This document shows positions 26,268 through 34,432 of a stretch of 64,000 nt of DNA, in pieces. Both the position numbers and the translations under genes were made by a program. Source of the DNA: Acidovorax_G lacteus (GTDB lineage Bacteria; Pseudomonadota; Gammaproteobacteria; Burkholderiales; Burkholderiaceae_C). Under the pieces are notes generated by a model. The model saw only the letters and a list, made by a program, of their open reading frames with translations, did not search any database and was not told where the DNA came from. The stretch is from NCBI RefSeq assembly GCF_039540375.1, contig NZ_BAABEX010000011.1, forward strand, positions 1 to 64,000. The letters are read 5' to 3'. Positions within the stretch are counted from its first letter, which is position 1; each line of letters begins with the position of its first letter.

Positions 26268-27896
26268 ATGAGTGCTGTTCTCGACAATCACGGCCACGCT
26301 GGCGATCACGCGCACGACGATCACCACCACGCTCCGACCGGCTGGCGCCGTTGGGTGTTCGCCACCAATCACAAAGACATCGGTACGCTGTACCTGCTGT
26401 TCTCGTTCGCCATGCTCATGGTGGGCGGTGTGCTGGCGTTGCTGATCCGCGCAGAGTTGTTCCAGCCTGGCCTGCAGGTGGTCAACCCCGAGTTGTTCAA
26501 CCAGCTCACCACGATGCACGGCCTGATCATGGTGTTCGGCGCGATCATGCCTGCCTTCGTGGGCTTTGCGAACTGGATGCTTCCGCTGCAGATTGGTGCC
26601 TCTGACATGGCATTTGCGCGGATGAACAACTTCAGCTTCTGGCTGATGATTCCGGCCGCCATCATCCTCGTGTCGAGCTTCTTCATGCCCGGCGGTGCCC
26701 CCGCCGCCGGCTGGACGCTGTACGCCCCGCTGACGCTTCAGATGGGTCCTTCGATGGATGCCGCGATTTTCGCAATGCACATCTTGGGTGCTTCGTCGAT
26801 CATGGGCTCGATCAACATCATCGTGACCATCCTCAACATGCGCGCTCCTGGGATGACGCTGATGAAGATGCCGATGTTCGCTTGGACCTGGCTGATCACG
26901 GCTTATCTGCTGATCGCGGTGATGCCCGTGCTCGCTGGTGCCATCACGATGACCCTGACAGATCGCCACTTCGGCACCAGCTTCTTCAACCCGGCTGGCG
27001 GTGGTGACCCGATCATGTACCAGCACATCTTCTGGTTCTTCGGTCACCCTGAGGTGTACATCATGATCTTGCCGGCCTTCGGCATCATCAGCCAGATCGT
27101 GCCCGCGTTCTCTCGCAAAAAGCTGTTCGGCTACGCATCCATGGTGTACGCCACTTCGTCGATCGCCATCCTGTCGTTCATCGTGTGGGCCCACCACATG
27201 TTCACGACTGGCATGCCCGTGACGGGACAACTGTTCTTCATGTACGCGACCATGCTGATCTCTGTGCCCACTGCGGTCAAGATCTTCAACTGGATCGCGA
27301 CCATGTGGCGCGGTTCGATGACGTTTGAAACCCCCATGCTGTTCGCCGTGGGTTTCATCTTCGTGTTCACCATGGGCGGCTTCACAGGTCTGATTCTGTC
27401 GATGGCGCCCATCGACATCCAACTGCAGGACACCTACTACGTGGTAGCCCACTTCCACTACGTGCTGGTCGCAGGCTCGCTGTTCTCCATGTTCGCTGCC
27501 TATTACTACTGGGCTCCGAAGTGGACTGGTGTGATGTACTCCGAGACCCGCGGGAAGATTCACTTCTGGGGTTCGTTGATCACATTCAATATCACGTTCT
27601 TCCCGATGCACTTCCTGGGTCTGGCTGGCATGCCTCGACGCTATGCCGACTACCCCATGCAGTTCGCAGACTTCAACGCCATCGCGTCTATTGGTGCCTT
27701 TGGCTTCGGTCTGATGCAGGTGTACTTCTTTATGGCCATCGTGCTGCCCGCCATGATGGGCAAAGGCGAGAAAGCGCCGCAGAAGCCCTGGGAAGCTGCT
27801 GAAGGTTTGGAATGGGAAGTGCCGTCTCCTGCCCCCTTCCATACGTTTGAGACGCCTCCCAAGCTGGACGCTACGGCCACGCGCGTGATTGGCTGA
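26268..27896 (+). CDS. ctaD: Cytochrome c oxidase subunit I
   Basis: A 542-residue heme-copper oxidase catalytic subunit with twelve membrane helices. Visible ligands: low-spin heme His in TTMHGLIMVFG, CuB His and the cross-linked Tyr in GHPEVYIMILP, the His pair in WAHHMFT, and the heme His pair in VAHFHYVLVAG. It reduces oxygen to water and pumps protons in the inner membrane. The N-terminus is His-rich (residues 8-25), as in related species. It lies between ctaC and a tiny assembly peptide gene in the same operon. Confidence 0.97.
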   Translation: MSAVLDNHGHAGDHAHDDHHHAPTGWRRWVFATNHKDIGTLYLLFSFAMLMVGGVLALLIRAELFQPGLQVVNPELFNQLTTMHGLIMVFGAIMPAFVGFANWMLPLQIGASDMAFARMNNFSFWLMIPAAIILVSSFFMPGGAPAAGWTLYAPLTLQMGPSMDAAIFAMHILGASSIMGSINIIVTILNMRAPGMTLMKMPMFAWTWLITAYLLIAVMPVLAGAITMTLTDRHFGTSFFNPAGGGDPIMYQHIFWFFGHPEVYIMILPAFGIISQIVPAFSRKKLFGYASMVYATSSIAILSFIVWAHHMFTTGMPVTGQLFFMYATMLISVPTAVKIFNWIATMWRGSMTFETPMLFAVGFIFVFTMGGFTGLILSMAPIDIQLQDTYYVVAHFHYVLVAGSLFSMFAAYYYWAPKWTGVMYSETRGKIHFWGSLITFNITFFPMHFLGLAGMPRRYADYPMQFADFNAIASIGAFGFGLMQVYFFMAIVLPAMMGKGEKAPQKPWEAAEGLEWEVPSPAPFHTFETPPKLDATATRVIG

Positions 27897-27907
27897 GGAG
27901 CTGCGCG

Positions 27908-28021
27908 ATGACGACACCCGAGCAAAAGAAGAACAACGTTCGCATGGCGCTGGTATTGGCGTCCATAGCGGCAGCGTTCTTCCTCGGGTTTGTGGCCAAG
28001 GTGTTCCTTCTGTCGAGTTGA
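27908..28021 (+). CDS. Cytochrome oxidase small assembly protein (37 residues)
   Basis: A short frame starting MTTPEQKKNNVRMALVLAS and ending in a hydrophobic helix AAAFFLGFVAKVFLLSS. It has one membrane segment with a basic N-terminus. Small single-helix proteins of this type lie between ctaD and ctaG in many Burkholderiales and are annotated as small oxidase assembly proteins. The start is 11 nt after the ctaD stop, with GGAGC as ribosome-binding site overlapping the ctaD end. The next gene starts 21 nt later. Confidence 0.75.
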   Translation: MTTPEQKKNNVRMALVLASIAAAFFLGFVAKVFLLSS

Positions 28022-28042
28022 ATACGAGACCTTCACCGCACC

Positions 28043-28657
28043 ATGAACCTTCGTCGTGAAAATGCCAAGATGGTGGGCAAGCTGGTGGTGATCGCCGCCG
28101 GCATGTTCGCTTTCGGCTATGCCCTCATTCCTATTTATCGCCATATTTGCGAGATGACGGGGATTAACATCCTCTCGCTGTCTGAGCGGCAGGTACCCGG
28201 CGCTGGTGCTGCTGGTCGGGATGTGAAGGTCCCTTCCAACAGCCAAGTGGACCGCAGCCGCGTGATCACGGTCGAGTTTGACGCCAATGCCCGTGGGCCT
28301 TGGGATTTCAAACCGGCTGTGAGCTCCATGAAAGTACATCCCGGGGAGCTAGCCACGGTTATGTACGAGTTCCAGAACATCCAGGACCGGCGCATGGCTG
28401 CGCAGGCAATCCCGAGCTATGCACCTCGCCAGGCGGCATCGCATTTCAACAAGCTGGAATGTTTCTGCTTTAATCAATACACCCTCGAGCCTGGAGAGAA
28501 GCGTGAATGGCCAGTGGCATTTGTCATTGATCCGAAGCTGTCCAAGGATGTGACGACCATCACGCTCTCCTACACATTCTTCGAAGTAGGGGGCAAGGTG
28601 CCTGCAGCACCGACGAGCACACTGTCAGCGGCGCCGTCGCAGACTTCGGGTTCCTGA
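28043..28657 (+). CDS. ctaG: Cytochrome c oxidase assembly protein CtaG (Cox11)
   Basis: A 204-residue copper chaperone for the CuB site. It has one N-terminal membrane helix (about residues 11-30) and a periplasmic immunoglobulin-like domain. The copper-binding motif CFCF is at LECFCFNQ (about residue 140). Features such as FEVGG near the end match the family. Located between the small assembly gene and the DUF2970 gene in the cox operon. Confidence 0.95.
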   Translation: MNLRRENAKMVGKLVVIAAGMFAFGYALIPIYRHICEMTGINILSLSERQVPGAGAAGRDVKVPSNSQVDRSRVITVEFDANARGPWDFKPAVSSMKVHPGELATVMYEFQNIQDRRMAAQAIPSYAPRQAASHFNKLECFCFNQYTLEPGEKREWPVAFVIDPKLSKDVTTITLSYTFFEVGGKVPAAPTSTLSAAPSQTSGS

Positions 28658-28664
28658 GTCTTCC

Positions 28665-28904
28665 ATGGCATCTGATTCCGCACCGACCCAGCCCGCTGCT
28701 GGTTCTGATTCGCCTGCAAACGGTCGCGCATCTTGGTTGCGTAGTGTCAAGGCAGTGGCTTGGTCGCTTCTTGGATTGCGCAAAGGCAGTGAGTACGCGC
28801 AAGACCTGAGCCGTATCTATCCGTTGCATGTGATCGTGGTGGGGCTGGTGGCGGTGTTTTTGCTTGTGATCGGGCTGATGATGCTGGTCAATACGATCGT
28901 TTAG
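28665..28904 (+). CDS. DUF2970 small membrane protein
   Basis: A 79-residue protein. A polar N-terminus is followed by SVKAVAWSLLGLRKGSEYAQD, the DUF2970 signature (written here at about residues 28-48 as SVKAVAWSLLGLRKG plus SEYAQD), and one membrane helix at about 53-76. The family is typically encoded between ctaG and ctaE in betaproteobacteria, as here, so it is probably an oxidase accessory subunit. It starts 7 nt after ctaG. Confidence 0.85.
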   Translation: MASDSAPTQPAAGSDSPANGRASWLRSVKAVAWSLLGLRKGSEYAQDLSRIYPLHVIVVGLVAVFLLVIGLMMLVNTIV

Positions 28905-28953
28905 GCGGTCAGAGTACGAATAACGATAGATTTAGAGAGAGTCAGGAGCTGAA

Positions 28954-29835
28954 ATGAGCGCATCCACCCACGGTACGACCCCGTATTACTACGTGCCCGC
29001 CGAGTCGCGTCATCCCGCGATGTCCGCTTTTGGGCTGTTCTTCGTGATCCTGGGGGCTGGCCAGTGGATCAACGGCCATGACTGGGGCAAGTACTCGCTG
29101 GCGTTCGGTCTGGTGTGGTGGCTGTTCGTGCTGTACCAGTGGTTCCGTGATGCTGTCCACGAAAGCGAAAGCGGCCTGTATGGCTACAAGATCGATCTTT
29201 CGTACCGCTGGAGCATGAGCTGGTTCATCTTTTCCGAGGTGATGTTCTTCGGGGCTTTCTTCACCGCGCTGTGGTGGGCACGCTCGCACTCGGTGCCAGC
29301 CCTCGGCAGCCTTGAGAACGGCCTGTTGTGGCCAGACTTCAAGGCAGTGTGGCCCAGCGTAGCTGCTGGAGCGACCGCGTCGCCGGCAGGTATCGTGGAG
29401 CCGTTCCAGACGGTCGGTCCGTTCTGGTTGCCCACCATCAACACCGCACTGCTTCTCACCTCGGGCGTGACCCTGACGATTGCCCATCATGCACTGCGAG
29501 CCAACCAACGCGGTAAGACCATTGCCTTCATGTGGGCGACAGTTCTGCTGGGTGTGGTGTTTCTGATGGTGCAGGGCTACGAGTATTACCACCTGTACAC
29601 CGACCTGAATCTCAAGCTCGACTCGGGCATCTTCGGTTCCACCTTCTTCATGCTCACGGGATTCCACGGCTTCCACGTGTTCATTGGCATGCTGATGCTT
29701 CTGTTTATCACGCTGCGGCTACAAAAGGGTCACTTCACCGCCGAACGGCACTTTGGCTTTGAAGGCGCAGCTTGGTACTGGCACTTTGTGGACGTGGTCT
29801 GGCTGGGCTTGTATGTGTTGGTCTATTGGATGTAA
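28954..29835 (+). CDS. ctaE: Cytochrome c oxidase subunit III
   Basis: A 293-residue membrane protein with seven helices. Family motifs: SRHPAMSAFGLFFVILG near the start, FIFSEVMFFGAFFTALWW (about 91-108), TGFHGFHVFIGMLML (about 235-249) and the C-terminal WYWHFVDVVWLGLYVLVYW block. It stabilises the catalytic core of the oxidase. The last gene of the core cox run; a strong terminator hairpin follows 11 nt after the stop. Confidence 0.97.
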   Translation: MSASTHGTTPYYYVPAESRHPAMSAFGLFFVILGAGQWINGHDWGKYSLAFGLVWWLFVLYQWFRDAVHESESGLYGYKIDLSYRWSMSWFIFSEVMFFGAFFTALWWARSHSVPALGSLENGLLWPDFKAVWPSVAAGATASPAGIVEPFQTVGPFWLPTINTALLLTSGVTLTIAHHALRANQRGKTIAFMWATVLLGVVFLMVQGYEYYHLYTDLNLKLDSGIFGSTFFMLTGFHGFHVFIGMLMLLFITLRLQKGHFTAERHFGFEGAAWYWHFVDVVWLGLYVLVYWM

Positions 29836-29846
29836 GCCGGGACGCC

Positions 29847-29880
29847 CATGAAAAAAGCGCCGTAAGGCGCTTTTTTCATG
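29847..29880. terminator. Bidirectional terminator after ctaE
   Basis: A 15-bp perfect inverted repeat (29847-29861 with 29866-29880) and a 4-nt loop, with A6 and T6 in the stem, so it can terminate on both strands: ctaE from the left and the DUF2909 gene from the right. Confidence 0.9.
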
Positions 29881-29943
29881 TCTTACATGGTGATGTAAAC
29901 ACTCGGCGTCTGATGCGATGTAGTACGTCCAGCACGTAAAGAC

Positions 29944-30165
29944 TTAACTGGTCGCAGGGAGTCCGGTGGGCTGCAGGTAGCCTAGTTGCCAGGCGATCAA
30001 AATACACAGGAAGAGCAGCACGGAAAGCCCGACCCGCAGGGCAAGTGCCCAGGCCATGTGACTACCTTTGGCCTTGTCATCGCGGCCGTTGCGCATCATG
30101 TAGTACAGCGCCGACCCGAGACTGCCCAGGATGCCCAGAAAAGCGATACCGACCAGAATTTTCAT
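29944..30165 (-). CDS. DUF2909 twin-helix membrane protein
   Basis: A 73-residue protein with two membrane helices (about residues 3-24 and 41-63) joined by a short charged loop MRNGRDDKAKG. This is the DUF2909 pattern, regularly found beside cox assembly genes in betaproteobacteria. It is encoded leftward, divergent from the SURF1 gene, with only 14 nt between the two starts, so the promoters must overlap the coding sequences. Confidence 0.8.
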   Translation of the reverse strand: MKILVGIAFLGILGSLGSALYYMMRNGRDDKAKGSHMAWALALRVGLSVLLFLCILIAWQLGYLQPTGLPATS

Positions 30166-30179
30166 GGAGCCATTATCCC

Positions 30180-30956
30180 GTGAGCCCCTCTGACCGTCTT
30201 TGGAGCCGCCGTTTTGGGCTGATTACCCTGGCTGCGGTGGTGGGCATTGCGGTCACCGCGTCCCTGGGATTCTGGCAGTTGGGGCGCGCCGACACGAAGC
30301 TGGCATTACAAGCCGCGCGAGAAGCACAGGAGGCGGCCTCGCCACTGACGGCCGACGCGCTTGGACAGTCCATCGATGCAGACACCGGTTCGGTGCATCC
30401 GGATGCATTGCATCGGCGGATTGTTCTGAGGGGCGAATGGCTGGCCGCGCACACGCGGTTTCTCGACAATCGCCAGATGCAAGGGCGTCCAGGATTTTTT
30501 GTCGTGACGCCCCTGAAGGCAGAAGGATTGGCACAGCCGGTGTTGGTGCAACGGGGGTGGGTGCCGCGTAACTTTCAAGACCGTACAGCGCTTCCGGAAG
30601 TCGACACCCCTTCTGGAGTGGTCAGCATTGAGGGCCGCGTTGCAGGGTTGCCTTCCAAGCTGTACGAGATGGCGGGCGGCCCTGCGCAAGAGGGGGCTTC
30701 ACGCATCCGGCAAAATCTCGACCTCGAAACCTTCCGCTCTGAAACGGGCCTGTCCCCTCTGCCACTGTCGGTGGTGCAGACGGGCCACCCCAGCGAAGGT
30801 TTGTTGCGCGAATGGCCTGCTGTGGCCACCGGAGTGGACAAGCACTACGGCTACGCCTTTCAATGGTTCGGGCTCAGTGCCCTGATTGCACTTCTTTATG
30901 TCTGGTTCCAACTCGTCCGACGCTTCATTCGCCCGCGCCGCGACCCGGCCGCCTGA
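30180..30956 (+). CDS. SURF1-family cytochrome oxidase assembly protein
   Basis: A 258-residue membrane protein with two helices, near the N-terminus (about residues 12-32) and C-terminus (about 222-242). The family pattern is seen in LGFWQLGRADTK, VLVQRGWVPRN and the C-terminal HYGYAFQWFGLSA. By family it helps insert heme a into subunit I. No ATG fits; I take GTG at 30180 (MSPSDRLWSRRFGL) with GGAG 10 nt upstream. Its end overlaps the next gene start by 59 nt. Confidence 0.9.
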   Translation: MSPSDRLWSRRFGLITLAAVVGIAVTASLGFWQLGRADTKLALQAAREAQEAASPLTADALGQSIDADTGSVHPDALHRRIVLRGEWLAAHTRFLDNRQMQGRPGFFVVTPLKAEGLAQPVLVQRGWVPRNFQDRTALPEVDTPSGVVSIEGRVAGLPSKLYEMAGGPAQEGASRIRQNLDLETFRSETGLSPLPLSVVQTGHPSEGLLREWPAVATGVDKHYGYAFQWFGLSALIALLYVWFQLVRRFIRPRRDPAA

Positions 30957-31647
30957 GTCCGAAACGGCGCAGGACCATCCCCTGGGTCTGACGGTTCATA
31001 ACCTTCCAGGGGTGGACCATGCGGTGGAGCAAGCTCAGCGCACGCGCAGTGGCCGTCTGAAGATGATCGGCGTGCTGCTCATGTGTGCTGCACCGGTTAT
31101 TGCCTCGTACTTCACCTACTATGTGATCCGTCCGGAGGGGCGACGCAACTTCAGCGAGTTGATTGACCCGCAACGTCCCATGCCGTCCCTGGAGACGCGC
31201 GATCTCGCTGGTGCCGCAGGCAATCTCACGGCGCTCAAAGGGCAATGGTTGTTGGTCAGTGTGGCGCCCGGGGCCTGCGACGCGGCGTGCCAAGACCATC
31301 TCTACCTGCAGCGCCAGATGCGCGAAGGCGTCGGCAAGGAAAAGGACCGCGTGGATTGGGTCTGGTTGATTCCGGATGATGCTTCTCCCCCTGCCGAGAT
31401 ACTGCCTGGGTTGACCAAGGCCACCGTGCTGCGTGTAGATGCGCAGGCCTTGTCCCGATGGCTGGCGCCAGGGCCCGGCCATGCGCTTCGGGATCATCTG
31501 TATGTGGTGGATCCCATGGGCAACTGGATGATGCGCATGCCGGCCGGGCTCGACAAGGCGAATGCGAGCAAGGCCAAGCGCGATCTGGAGCGTCTGCTGC
31601 GGGCGTCTTCGTCTTGGGATCAGGCAGGGCGTTCGGGAGCGCAGTGA
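30898..31647 (+). CDS. Membrane-anchored Sco/thioredoxin-like protein of the cox locus
   Basis: A 249-residue protein with one membrane helix (about residues 51-71, IGVLLMCAAPVIASYFTYYV) and a periplasmic thioredoxin-like part. A Cys pair in PGACDAACQDH (about residues 121-131) lies where Sco proteins hold their copper-binding CxxxC, and VWLIPDD follows. It may deliver copper or electrons in oxidase assembly; the exact role is unknown. The ATG at 30898 overlaps the SURF1 frame by 59 nt. No later start keeps the N-terminal LGLTVHNLPGVD region, which looks conserved. Stop and next start share the sequence GTGAGTATG. Confidence 0.72.
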   Translation: MSGSNSSDASFARAATRPPESETAQDHPLGLTVHNLPGVDHAVEQAQRTRSGRLKMIGVLLMCAAPVIASYFTYYVIRPEGRRNFSELIDPQRPMPSLETRDLAGAAGNLTALKGQWLLVSVAPGACDAACQDHLYLQRQMREGVGKEKDRVDWVWLIPDDASPPAEILPGLTKATVLRVDAQALSRWLAPGPGHALRDHLYVVDPMGNWMMRMPAGLDKANASKAKRDLERLLRASSSWDQAGRSGAQ

Positions 31648-31649
31648 GT

Positions 31650-32840
31650 ATGGATCCGCAACCGCTTTACGACCTGGAGCCCCTGGCGCGGCTGATGCTG
31701 CTGGGTGTGCTGATTGCGCTGGGACCCTTGTGCTGGGTGTGGTGGCGCAACCGCGGTGCCACGCCGATGCGACGGCTACAGGCGCTGACGCTGCTGACGT
31801 TATTTTTGACGTTTGATCTGGTGCTGTTCGGAGCGTTCACGCGCCTTACCGATTCCGGCCTGGGTTGCCCGGACTGGCCCGGATGCTACGGCAGCGCCAG
31901 TCCGGTGGGCGCGCGCGAGGAGATTGCGGCTGCGCAGGCCGAACGCCCCACCGGCCCCGTGACCCATGGCAAGGCGTGGGTGGAAATGATCCATCGCTAC
32001 CTTGCGACTGGGGTGGGGGTGCTGATCATCGCGATGACGGCCACCGCCTGGGCGCAGCGCCGCCAAGGCCGTTCGTCTTCGGCTCCTGTGGCGCAGGCGG
32101 AGCCGCTGAGTCCTTGGTGGCCGACATTCACGCTCTTCTGGGTCTGCTTGCAAGGGGCGTTTGGAGCGCTGACAGTAACCATGAAGCTGTTCCCCGCCAT
32201 TGTCACGTTGCATCTTGCCGGCGGGTTGATCTTGCTGGCCTTGCTGACGGTGCAGGCCGTGCGCTATTCGCAGCATGACCGAGGCTTGCAACCCGTTGCG
32301 CTGTCGCGAGGGGTGCGCTGGGGGATTGGCGCTGTGGCCGCATTGGTCGCCCTGCAGATTCTGCTAGGTGGCTGGGTGAGCACCAACTACGCTGTGCTGG
32401 CATGCACCACGTTTCCGCAATGCCAGGGCAGCTGGTGGCCCCCGATGAATTTTGCGCAGGGTTTTCAGATATGGCGTGAACTGGGCATGCTCCAGGACGG
32501 CTCCCACATCAGCTTTGCGGGCTTGACCGCCATCCATTACGTTCACCGCCTTGCCGCGTACGTGGTACTGCCTGCGCTGTGGCTGCTGGCATGGCGTCTC
32601 CATCGCGTGGATGCCCTGCGACCTGCCGCCCGCTGGCTGGCAGTGCTGGGCCTGTTGCAATTGCTCACGGGCTTGTCCAATGTCGTGTTGGGCTGGCCCT
32701 TGGCGGCTGCTGTGTTGCACACTGGCGGAGCGGCCGCCATGGTGCTGGTGCTGACGTGGGCCTGGACGGGCACTCGCATGACCTCTGAGGCTGCTACCCG
32801 GTTGGCTGCCTGCTCCCAAGACTCTCGATTGACTGCATGA
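31650..32840 (+). CDS. ctaA: Heme A synthase (COX15/CtaA)
   Basis: A 396-residue membrane protein with about eight helices. Heme ligands are visible in EMIHRYLATGVG, TLHLAGGLI, IHYVHRLAAYV and LHTGGAAAM. Cys pairs lie in SGLGCPDWPGCYG and ACTTFPQCQG. It oxidises heme O to heme A for the oxidase. Start at the ATG at 31650 just after the previous stop; a GTG 6 nt earlier overlaps that stop and is an alternative. Its stop overlaps the ctaB start (ATGA). Confidence 0.94.
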   Translation: MDPQPLYDLEPLARLMLLGVLIALGPLCWVWWRNRGATPMRRLQALTLLTLFLTFDLVLFGAFTRLTDSGLGCPDWPGCYGSASPVGAREEIAAAQAERPTGPVTHGKAWVEMIHRYLATGVGVLIIAMTATAWAQRRQGRSSSAPVAQAEPLSPWWPTFTLFWVCLQGAFGALTVTMKLFPAIVTLHLAGGLILLALLTVQAVRYSQHDRGLQPVALSRGVRWGIGAVAALVALQILLGGWVSTNYAVLACTTFPQCQGSWWPPMNFAQGFQIWRELGMLQDGSHISFAGLTAIHYVHRLAAYVVLPALWLLAWRLHRVDALRPAARWLAVLGLLQLLTGLSNVVLGWPLAAAVLHTGGAAAMVLVLTWAWTGTRMTSEAATRLAACSQDSRLTA

Positions 32841-33733
32841 GTGCCGTTTCTGCTTCCTTGCTTCCGTCCCGGTTCGCGCAGTTTTATGCGCTGACCAAGC
32901 CACGCGTTGTCCAGCTCATTGTCTTTTGTGCGCTCATCGGCATGGTGCTGGCCATTCCCGGCCTGCCGACGGGTGCCCAGAGCTGGCGCATGGTGCTGGC
33001 CTGTGTGGGCATCTGGCTGGTGGCTGGGGCCGCCGCTGCATTCAATTGCATCGTGGAGCAGGGCATCGACGCACGCATGAAGCGTACAGCCTGGCGGCCA
33101 ACGGCCAAGGGCGAGCTGTCGAACGCGCAGACCCTGGTTTTTTCTGCTGCGCTGTGTGTGGGGGGCTCTGCACTGCTGTACTTTGCGGTGAACCCGCTGA
33201 CCATGTGGCTGACCTTTGCCACCTTTGTGGGTTACGCTGTGATCTACACCGTGGTGCTCAAGCCGCTGACGCCGCAGAACATCGTGATCGGAGGCGCTTC
33301 GGGGGCCATGCCACCAGTGCTCGGCTGGGCAGCAGTGACGGGCGAGGTGGCACCTGAGGCACTGATCCTGTTTCTCATCATCTTCCTCTGGACACCGCCG
33401 CACTTCTGGGCCCTGGCGCTGTACCGTGTGGAGGACTATCGCAAGTCGGGCCTTCCGATGCTTCCGGTGACCCATGGCAACGAATTCACCCGCCTGCAGG
33501 TGTTTCTCTACACCCTGATCCTGTTCGCCGGGTGTCTGATGCCGTTCATCTTTGGCATGAGCTCCTGGCTGTATCTCGCAGCAGCTGTCATTCTGAGCGG
33601 CGGTTTCTGCGCCTATGGATTTGCGCTCTGGCGTTCGTATTCCGACGCATTGGCACGCAAGACCTTCCGTTTTTCTCTGATCCATCTGAGCGCACTGTTC
33701 GCCGCGCTGCTACTGGATCATTACTTGTTGTGA
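32837..33733 (+). CDS. ctaB: Protoheme IX farnesyltransferase (heme O synthase)
   Basis: A 298-residue UbiA-type prenyltransferase with about nine membrane helices. The prenyl-diphosphate-binding region reads NCIVEQGIDARMKRTAWRP (about residues 67-85), and the second loop is WALALYRVEDYRKSGLPMLP. It farnesylates heme B to heme O, the substrate of CtaA, whose gene overlaps its start by 4 nt. A Sco gene follows immediately. Confidence 0.95.
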   Translation: MSAVSASLLPSRFAQFYALTKPRVVQLIVFCALIGMVLAIPGLPTGAQSWRMVLACVGIWLVAGAAAAFNCIVEQGIDARMKRTAWRPTAKGELSNAQTLVFSAALCVGGSALLYFAVNPLTMWLTFATFVGYAVIYTVVLKPLTPQNIVIGGASGAMPPVLGWAAVTGEVAPEALILFLIIFLWTPPHFWALALYRVEDYRKSGLPMLPVTHGNEFTRLQVFLYTLILFAGCLMPFIFGMSSWLYLAAAVILSGGFCAYGFALWRSYSDALARKTFRFSLIHLSALFAALLLDHYLL

Positions 33734-33738
33734 CGCCC

Positions 33739-34347
33739 ATGCTAAGACGTAACCTCATCCGCACCGCAGGAGCCGCTGCGTTGGTGGCTGCCGCCGGAAT
33801 GCTGGCGGCGTGCGGCGAGAAGAAGGCCGAGTTCAGGGGGATTGATATCACCGGAGCCGACTATGCGAAGGATTTTCCACTGACAGATCACAATGGACAG
33901 CGGCGGACAATTGCCGACTTTCGTGGCAAGGTGGTGGTGGTGTTCTTCGGATTTACGCAGTGCCCGGACGTCTGTCCGACCTCCATGCTGGAGCTGGCTG
34001 AAGTCAAACGCCAACTAGGCGCCGAGGGTGACCGGCTGCAGGGCATCTTCATCACCGTCGATCCCGAGCGCGACACGCCGCAGGTGCTTAAGGAGTACAT
34101 GGGCAATTTCGATCCGAGCTTCCTCGCGCTGCGTGGCGAGCCGGAGCAACTCGCGGCGGTCGCCAAGGACTTCAAGATTTACTACAAGAAGGTCGACGGC
34201 AAGACGCCCACGAGCTACACCATGGATCATTCGGCTGGCAGCTATGTGTACGACCCATCGGGGCGCCTTCGCGTGTACCACCGCTATGGAACTGGCGTTC
34301 AGGTACTAGGCGAAGACGTGCGCACCTTGCTGCGCGAGGCGGGCTGA
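33739..34347 (+). CDS. SCO1/SenC copper chaperone lipoprotein
   Basis: A 202-residue protein with a lipoprotein signal (lipobox MLAAC, Cys about 22) and a thioredoxin fold. The copper ligands are the Cys pair in FTQCPDVCPTS (about residues 76-80) and a His in TMDHSAGSYVYDP (about 168). It loads the CuA centre of subunit II. It starts 5 nt after ctaB and ends the cox assembly run; the next gene is convergent. Confidence 0.93.
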   Translation: MLRRNLIRTAGAAALVAAAGMLAACGEKKAEFRGIDITGADYAKDFPLTDHNGQRRTIADFRGKVVVVFFGFTQCPDVCPTSMLELAEVKRQLGAEGDRLQGIFITVDPERDTPQVLKEYMGNFDPSFLALRGEPEQLAAVAKDFKIYYKKVDGKTPTSYTMDHSAGSYVYDPSGRLRVYHRYGTGVQVLGEDVRTLLREAG

Positions 34348-34432
34348 CCGAGCCCGGCCTCGTGAGCGGTGCCACGAGCTGGCCGATGCCCGCGGCATTC
34401 GCGGCCCATGTAGCGAGCCAAGTCTCGTTAAG

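Noticed and set aside
30045..30179. A 45-codon N-terminal extension of SURF1
   Set aside because: It is antisense to the DUF2909 gene, Cys/Arg-rich and not conserved in the family; the GTG at 30180 fits better.
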